Below, piece after piece: positions 58,826 through 64,000 of a DNA stretch of 64,000 nt. The translations under genes and the position numbers were made by a program. The stretch comes from JAWWPG01 sp033850885 (lineage in GTDB: Bacteria; Actinomycetota; Actinomycetes; Propionibacteriales; Nocardioidaceae): the NCBI GenBank assembly GCA_033850885.1, contig JAWWPG010000030.1:20835-84834 (forward strand). Direction: 5' to 3'. The notes below the pieces were generated by a model. It worked only from the letters and a program-made list of their open reading frames with translations. It did not search any database and was not told the DNA's origin. Each line of letters opens with the position of its first letter. Position 1 is the first letter of the stretch.

Positions 58826-61782
58826 TCCCTGTCCCCGTCGAGCTGCCGGTCGCGGTGCGGGCCCACACCACCCGAGAACAGCCGCGGAAAGGCACTCCGC
58901 GACCGCGTGAGGCACCTTCGGGGGCCGTCCTGGTCTTCGACACCGAGACGACCATCGATGAGGTACAGGCGCTGACATTCGGCAGTTGGCGCTACTACCG
59001 GCCCGACGGCCGAGGCGTCCTGGAGTGTGTCGACGAAGGCCTCTTCTACGCCGACGACCTCCCCAACCGCGACCCAACTGGGTATGCGGTGCTGTGCCGA
59101 CATTCCCGCCGCGTCACCTCCGCGGCCACCGGTCAGCCCGGGGTGCGGCTGCTGAGCCGGGCCGAGTTCGTCAACCGGGTCTTCTACCCCGCCGCCTGGG
59201 AGAGCCGAGCGACCGTCGTCGGGTTCAACCTGCCGTTCGACATCTCCCGTCTCGCGATCGGGGTCAGCGAGGGTCGTGGCCGGAACCTGCGCGGCTTCTC
59301 GTTCTACCTAGCGGCCGGCAACGCCGCCAAGGGCTACAAGGAACGCCGCCACGTCCCCCGCGTCCTCGTGAAGCACGTCAACAGCCATGCCGCGTTCATC
59401 CACTTCGGGAAGGCCTACCAGGCCGCCGTTGGGTGGGACGGTGACTTCGTCGACCTGCGGACTCTGACCTTCGCCCTGACCGCGGCCGGGCATTCGTTGG
59501 CGTCGGGCTGTGCCGCGTTCGGGCTCCCCGGGAAGGCCGACCCTGGCGGGCACGGGGTCATCACACCCGAGTACGTCGACTACTGCCGGACCGACGTCGA
59601 GGCGACCTTCAGGCTGTACCAGCGGTGTGTCGTCGAGCTCGCGGCTCTCGACATGCCGATCACGGCCTCGCGGGCGTTCAGCCCAGCGTCGTTGGCGAAG
59701 GCGGCGCTGGCGGCGCAGGGCATCGTCCCGCACCGTCAGCGGCCCACTGAGATTCCGGCAGAGGTGCAGGGGTACTTCATGTCGGCCTTCTACGGCGGCC
59801 GCGCCGAGTGCCGGATCAGGCACACCGAGGTGCCAGTGTCGCTGCTCGACTTCCTGTCCATGTACCCGACCCTGTTCGCTTTGATGGACATCCACCGGTA
59901 CAGCATCGCGGAGCAGGTCGGTCACGAGGACGCCACCGACGACGTTCGCGCACTGCTGGCGGACGTGACGCTGGACGGCACATTCGATCCGGCACTCTGG
60001 CCGGAGCTGGTCGGGGTGGCGCTGGTCGAGCCTGACGCCGACATCCTGCCGGTGCGGGCGCGGTATGACGACCGTAAGCCCAGCTGGAACATCGGCGTCA
60101 ACTACCTCACCAGCTCCACCCCTCTCTGGTACACCATCCCCGACCTCATAGCCTCGACCCTGCTGACCGGCAAGCCACCCAAGGTGCTCCGCGCGATCCG
60201 CCTCACTTCCAAGGGGCGGCTGCCTGGGTTGCGACCCTGGACGATGCCTGGCGGTCGGGTGATCGACCCGCATGTCGACGCGTGCTGGCCCGCCATGATC
60301 CAGCACCGCCAGGCCCTCCTGGCCGATGAGGCCCTTCCAGCGGAGGTAGTGAAGCGGATCCGGATGTTCCTCAAGATCACCTCGAATGCCGGCGGCTACG
60401 GCATCTACGCCGAACACAACCGGCAAGACCTCCCCAAGGGGCAGCGGGCGGAGGTCACCGTCTACAGCGCAGAAGACCCGTTCGTCGCCGAGGTCGGAGC
60501 TCCGGAGGATCCCGGCAGATACGCCTGCCCACCTCTCGCCGCGGTGATCACCAGCGGGGCCCGCCTCATGGTTGCCATCCTTGAACGATGTGTCATCGAC
60601 GCCGGGGGCGCTTGGGCCTTCGCCGACACCGACTCCATGGCCGTCGTCTCCACACCCCTCGGTGGCCTCGTGCCTTGCGAGGGAGGGGATCATCGTGATG
60701 AGGCCGGACGGGACTGCGTCCGCGCCCTGACCGCCGGTCAGGTCGCCGCCATCCGGGAACGGTTCAGCGCCCTCAGCCCCTACCACCGCGACGTCGTGGC
60801 GGGCAGCATCCTCAAACACGAGCTCGACGCCTACTGCTATGCCGTCGCCGCGAAGCGGTACGCCCTCTACCGGTATGACGAAGAGGGGCGTCCGAGACTT
60901 GTGCCCGCCGATGAGCATGAGCCGTGCAGTCACGGCCTGGGCCACCTCCTCAACCCCACCGACCCCGGCAGCGACGACCGCGACTGGATCGTGCAACTGT
61001 GGGAACGCGAGCTTGCGCTACGCCTGGGGATATGCCTCGGCGACCGGCCTGAATGGTACGAGAGGGTGGCCTTGGGAAGGGTCGCCATCACTGCCCCCGC
61101 CACGTGGGAAGCCCTTAGGCGGTACAACCATGGCAAGGAATACCGCAATCAGATCAAGCCGTTCGGGTTCCTCCTGCACGCCCCCGGTGCCGACACTTCA
61201 AGCGACGAAGCCGCCGGCCGGCTGGTGGCTCCCTTCGAGAGGGATCGCAAGCGCTGGGACAAGCTCGGCTGGATAGACCTTGCCCACCCAGAGGATCGGA
61301 TAAAGATCAGCGCCGACCCGGCCCGGCCAAGTCGCGCCCTCGTCGACAGCTACGGAGTCATCGCCTCCACCTACTTCAGCCACCGCGAAGCCAAATCCAG
61401 TGGCCCCGACGGACAGCCTGCCGACCGATCATCACGTGGGCAGCTGTGTCGACGCCACGTCCAGTTGCATGACCTAACAATCACTGGCAAGGAAGCCAAC
61501 GACATTGAGGACCGAATCGCAGGCATGGCCGAGGACCCGCACGTGAGTCCCGCGGTGCTTGTGCACCAACGACCGGCAGACCACGTGCCCGATGACAGCT
61601 CACTGCAAAGGCTGCGGGCCATCGGAGCTGCTCGCTTAGCAACCATGACAGGGCGAAGTGCTCGTCGGATCGCTGACATCCTGTATCGCGGAGTGCGGCC
61701 CCATGCGCGAACCACAATCATCCTGGAGGAGGCGTTGGTGCGTCAGAGCACGAACGTGGGGCCAGACCAAGATCCCCCTTGA
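58822..61782 (+). CDS. polB: Family B DNA polymerase of the casposon-like locus
   Basis: 986 residues from GTG 58822, coupled to the HNH gene. The exonuclease motifs are intact: ExoI VLVFDTETT (about 36-44), ExoII VVGFNLPFD (132-140), ExoIII YCRTD (254-258). The polymerase motifs are intact too: A LLDFLSMYPT (about 341-350), B LKITSNAGGYG (about 517-527) and C FADTDS (about 600-605). About 380 residues follow motif C, including CSHGLGHLLNP. Proofreading and polymerase activity are both expected. Protein-primed replication cannot be judged from this. It is distinct from the actinobacterial chromosomal polymerases (C and A families), so it belongs to a mobile element. Confidence 0.93.
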   Translation: MIPVPVELPVAVRAHTTREQPRKGTPRPREAPSGAVLVFDTETTIDEVQALTFGSWRYYRPDGRGVLECVDEGLFYADDLPNRDPTGYAVLCRHSRRVTSAATGQPGVRLLSRAEFVNRVFYPAAWESRATVVGFNLPFDISRLAIGVSEGRGRNLRGFSFYLAAGNAAKGYKERRHVPRVLVKHVNSHAAFIHFGKAYQAAVGWDGDFVDLRTLTFALTAAGHSLASGCAAFGLPGKADPGGHGVITPEYVDYCRTDVEATFRLYQRCVVELAALDMPITASRAFSPASLAKAALAAQGIVPHRQRPTEIPAEVQGYFMSAFYGGRAECRIRHTEVPVSLLDFLSMYPTLFALMDIHRYSIAEQVGHEDATDDVRALLADVTLDGTFDPALWPELVGVALVEPDADILPVRARYDDRKPSWNIGVNYLTSSTPLWYTIPDLIASTLLTGKPPKVLRAIRLTSKGRLPGLRPWTMPGGRVIDPHVDACWPAMIQHRQALLADEALPAEVVKRIRMFLKITSNAGGYGIYAEHNRQDLPKGQRAEVTVYSAEDPFVAEVGAPEDPGRYACPPLAAVITSGARLMVAILERCVIDAGGAWAFADTDSMAVVSTPLGGLVPCEGGDHRDEAGRDCVRALTAGQVAAIRERFSALSPYHRDVVAGSILKHELDAYCYAVAAKRYALYRYDEEGRPRLVPADEHEPCSHGLGHLLNPTDPGSDDRDWIVQLWERELALRLGICLGDRPEWYERVALGRVAITAPATWEALRRYNHGKEYRNQIKPFGFLLHAPGADTSSDEAAGRLVAPFERDRKRWDKLGWIDLAHPEDRIKISADPARPSRALVDSYGVIASTYFSHREAKSSGPDGQPADRSSRGQLCRRHVQLHDLTITGKEANDIEDRIAGMAEDPHVSPAVLVHQRPADHVPDDSSLQRLRAIGAARLATMTGRSARRIADILYRGVRPHARTTIILEEALVRQSTNVGPDQDPP

Positions 61783-61923
61783 CATATCATAGGATTTTGT
61801 ACCTGGGCTCTTGTTTGGTAACCGACTGGCTAGCTGGGCTCGAATGGCGGGCATGGCCGTCACGATCGGTGCTTTGCGATACCCGTATCCCCACATGGGC
61901 ACAAGTTAGAATGGCGTTGCACC

Positions 61924-63084
61924 TTGGCCGCTGACGGGCTCGAGATCGTGGTTGGGTGGCTCCCAGCGGCTCCCCGTGGTGCGTTGTCGACTGGAGCTCG
62001 GGCTTTAATGCCTGCCCTTCTCTATGCAGATAGGGTGACAGTCATATGCCCGCGGTCTGACGATGTTATAGAAATGAGCGATTACTTCAAGCTTATGGAA
62101 GCGCTTCCCGATGCGTGTGCGTTCCACGCTTTAGATAGCGGGTACCTTGACGCAACCTGGCAAGCTCGGTTTCCTAACGAAAACCCCACAATGATGGACT
62201 ATGGGCCCTATGCTCCAGGCGTGTTTTATAGTTTGGCAAACCAGTATGTATCGACTGCCCGAAGCGCTTTGGAGGCTGGCGACGAAACCGAGGCCGTTCG
62301 GGCAATATCGTGTTTGCTAGCACTTCTCAAGGGTGGCGCGTACGAGCTCGATGTAGGGGGATTCTTCCGAACGAACCTTCCGCCACTAGACGAAGACATC
62401 TGGGAGGCGGCGTTCCACTTGGAGAGCGATGCCCGGGCCGAGGTCATACCTCAATGGCTCCTCGGAGCCTATCTAGAACACGCCCGGAGACCGGGAAACT
62501 ACGCATTACTCGATGATAAGTCGAGGCTATTGAGCAACCCTGCCCGAGCAGTCGCTGGTGCAGAGATCAAAGGATGGGTCGCCAGACGAATGACTGAGGC
62601 CTCGTTGAGCACCGCCATATTGAGTGGTCTCCCTTCTCCACGCACATCGGAGACGTGGGATGTGGTTGCAGATCTGAGAAACCACCTGGCAGAGTCGTTG
62701 CGTCGATTCAGATCTGCAATGGCAGAACTGTCACTTGCAGCGGATAGTCATCCGCTCGAGGAGGATTTTGATGCATATTTCGAGAGTATTTGGCGCATAC
62801 GCATTGCGCCCGCCATACAGGAGGTCGAGGAGTTGTCTCGCGAGGCACAGCTGCGGAGCGTGTTCTTCGACGATGTACTTGGGGACCTCACAGCCTACGC
62901 CGGCCCGTTTCTCGGTATTTCTGCAGCGTTGCAAGGTACGCTCCCTGCCCTGGCCTCAGCAGCCATCGCGGGAGCGAGCCCTGCTTTGTCGACGTTTGCC
63001 CATCGCAGGACCAGGAGGAAAGCGCTCCAGCACCACGAATTCTTCTTCGTTCAGGAAGCCAGGTCGCGCGTCAAAGGTCGGTGA
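61924..63084 (+). CDS. Hypothetical protein, AT-rich, possible cargo gene
   Basis: 386 residues if TTG 61924 is the start. Other starts downstream are possible. No family is recognised. Seen: IVVGWLPAAPRGALSTGARAL near the N-terminus, a largely helical acidic middle, a hydrophobic stretch near 325-350 (FLGISAALQGTLPALASAAIAGA) that could be one membrane helix, and a basic tail. GC is far lower than in the genome, like the MerR-like gene at 56458, which suggests a shared foreign origin. It lies 141 nt after PolB on the same strand and ends about 80 nt before the truncated collagen leader. Confidence 0.6.
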   Translation: MAADGLEIVVGWLPAAPRGALSTGARALMPALLYADRVTVICPRSDDVIEMSDYFKLMEALPDACAFHALDSGYLDATWQARFPNENPTMMDYGPYAPGVFYSLANQYVSTARSALEAGDETEAVRAISCLLALLKGGAYELDVGGFFRTNLPPLDEDIWEAAFHLESDARAEVIPQWLLGAYLEHARRPGNYALLDDKSRLLSNPARAVAGAEIKGWVARRMTEASLSTAILSGLPSPRTSETWDVVADLRNHLAESLRRFRSAMAELSLAADSHPLEEDFDAYFESIWRIRIAPAIQEVEELSREAQLRSVFFDDVLGDLTAYAGPFLGISAALQGTLPALASAAIAGASPALSTFAHRRTRRKALQHHEFFFVQEARSRVKGR

Positions 63085-63163
63085 GAAGCGCGGCGGTCAC
63101 ACGGTGGAGACGCGAATCTTTAGCGCCTGATAGCCCAGTCGGACGTTTACAAGGCACTATCAC

Positions 63164-63224
63164 TTAACCCGGAGAACAAGTGGGGGGGATCCCACGCCAT
63201 CCGTCATGGAGAGAGCTGGGGACC
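63164..63224 (+). promoter_or_regulatory. Truncated leader (copy D) of the second collagen-like gene
   Basis: CCGGAGAACAAGTGGGGGGG, the GTGGG/CCCAC hairpin and GGAGAGAGCTGGGGAC are shared with copies A and C. Homology stops abruptly at about 63164, so the promoter-proximal half is missing. The upstream sequence belongs to the AT-rich block. Confidence 0.6.
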
Positions 63225-64000
63225 TTGTCCAATCGCGTTAAGGCAAAGAACGGCCGCATGAGGTCGACCACGAAACTTCTCATCGGGGGCGGCGCCACCA
63301 TCGCCCTGCTGTGCGGCGTGACCGCCGCGCAAGCTTCCATCCCAAGTAGCAACGGCACGATCAATGCCTGCTATCTCAAGTCAGACGGCACCGTCCGCAT
63401 CATCGACGCGTCCAAGACATCGTGTAGGTCGACCGAAGTGGCGGTCCAGTGGAACCAGCAGGGCCCCGTTGGCCCGCAAGGTCCTGCTGGTCCCACCGGA
63501 CCTAGAGGCGCTACCGGCGCCACGGGTGCTCAGGGCCCCACCGGCGCTACGGGTGCTACCGGACCTCGAGGCGCCACCGGCGCTACGGGTGCTACGGGAG
63601 CAACAGGTGCTACGGGAGCTAAGGGCGCAACCGGAGCCACCGGCCCCGCTGGCGCCACTGGTGCGACTGGCGCCACCGGTGCTCAGGGCGTCCAAGGTGA
63701 CGTTGGAGCGCGCGGTCCCGCTGGTCCAGCTGGGGCTGACGGCCTGAATGGAACTAACGGCACTAACGGTGCTACGGGTGCGACCGGCGCGAAGGGTGAC
63801 CAGGGTGCTACCGGTGCTACTGGAGCCACCGGGCCGAAGGGTGACACTGGCGCTGCCGGTGCTGCCGGCACCAACGGTGCGACCGGCGCCAAGGGTGACA
63901 CCGGAGCCACGGGTGCCCAAGGCATCCAGGGTCTCAAGGGTGACACCGGAGCCACCGGAGCAGACGGCGCGGTCGGTCCCCAGGGTGCGAAGGGTGACAC
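63225..64000 (+). CDS. Second collagen-like protein, N-terminal part (cut by window end)
   Basis: 258 residues from TTG 63225 run off the window. The first 75 residues are nearly identical to the gene at 52764 (SNRVK...NGRMRS, signal peptide ending AQA, SNGTINACYLKSDGTVRIID, paired Cys), followed by Gly-X-Y triplets rich in GAT, GPR and GAK. It is a paralogue made by duplication. Its triplet tract has diverged and contains more charged residues (GAKGD, GARG). Secreted, with an expected surface filament role. Confidence 0.92.
   Translation, partial: MSNRVKAKNGRMRSTTKLLIGGGATIALLCGVTAAQASIPSSNGTINACYLKSDGTVRIIDASKTSCRSTEVAVQWNQQGPVGPQGPAGPTGPRGATGATGAQGPTGATGATGPRGATGATGATGATGATGAKGATGATGPAGATGATGATGAQGVQGDVGARGPAGPAGADGLNGTNGTNGATGATGAKGDQGATGATGATGPKGDTGAAGAAGTNGATGAKGDTGATGAQGIQGLKGDTGATGADGAVGPQGAKGD

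Larger units (their letters stand above)
54886..61782. mobile_element. Casposon-like element core (Cas1, HTH, HNH, PolB); ends not defined
   Basis: Six genes: cas1 and a MerR-like gene on the minus strand, divergent from a small gene, an HTH gene, an HNH gene and a family B DNA polymerase on the plus strand. Family knowledge: casposons are self-synthesising transposons with Cas1 as integrase and PolB for replication, often with HNH and HTH proteins, bounded by terminal inverted repeats and target duplications. The gene set is seen. I could not find the repeats by eye, so the coordinates are the gene span only, and the element may extend toward 63160. No CRISPR array or cas2 is present. Confidence 0.7.

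Noticed and set aside
54850..61830. A possible terminal repeat pair: TCCCCCGACATCC near 54867 and TCCCCCTTGACATATC near 61777
   Set aside because: The match is direct rather than inverted, short and gapped, and one copy overlaps the PolB stop region. It is not convincing as casposon ends.

Overview
The window is high-GC DNA from an actinobacterium. A Nocardioidaceae-like member of the Propionibacteriales is my best inference. The evidence is the conserved block pyrR-pyrB-pyrC-carA-carB-pyrD-pyrF / mihF-gmk-rpoZ-coaBC-metK-priA-def-fmt-rsmB-rpe, the actinobacterial integration host factor, a PriA without helicase motifs, many GTG/TTG starts, many ATGA/GTGA overlaps, and a 13E12/DUF222 HNH gene.

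Region 1 (1-18.3 kb) is a catabolic island for an N-heterocycle or ureide. A minus-strand unit encodes a ROK regulator, a CoxG-like protein, a nitrilase-superfamily amidohydrolase and HyuA (cut by the window edge). A divergent plus-strand XylFGH-like ABC transporter faces it across an operator-like palindrome. A second minus-strand unit encodes an NCS2 uracil/xanthine-type permease and the three subunits of a molybdenum hydroxylase (FAD, 2Fe-2S, MoCo). A plus-strand unit encodes the three proteins of an oxamate carbamoyltransferase (DUF2877/AllH, FdrA/AllF, DUF1116/AllG). Together they suggest uptake, hydroxylation, ATP-dependent ring opening, and transfer of the carbamoyl group to phosphate. 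Inside this island an AbiEi-like gene is bracketed by two inverted 86-bp composite palindromes.

Region 2 (18.3-31.2 kb) holds a PH-domain membrane protein, an FMN-riboswitch-controlled PnuC-type riboflavin transporter, a sedolisin-like secreted peptidase and the housekeeping run rpe to mihF, followed by a plus-strand CPBP membrane protease. Region 3 (31.4-42.4 kb) is the pyrimidine operon behind a PyrR-binding leader. It carries two dihydroorotate dehydrogenase genes, a class 2 pyrD and a pyrK/class-1B-like pair. A family of 22-bp repeats lies at its 3' end and a related palindrome at the carA/carB joint.

Region 4 (42.5-49.8 kb) contains a twice-frameshifted DUF222-HNH gene, a DUF4956 / VTC-domain / lamin-tail operon, and a divergent pair made of a class III cyclase-ATPase regulator and a cyclic-nucleotide-binding-domain protein.

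Region 5 (49.8-64 kb) is accessory DNA. It has a methyltransferase, a TPR glycosyltransferase and two secreted collagen-like genes, the second cut by the window end. Both collagen-like genes have a shared structured leader, and two decayed extra copies of that leader lie upstream. Between the two collagen-like genes lies a Cas1 homologue with a C-terminal zinc ribbon and helix-turn-helix. It is divergent from a run encoding a small protein, an HTH protein, an HNH nuclease and a family B DNA polymerase. Cas1 plus PolB plus HNH plus HTH is the gene set of a casposon (self-synthesising transposon). This is the most interesting system in the window. I could not identify its terminal inverted repeats by eye.
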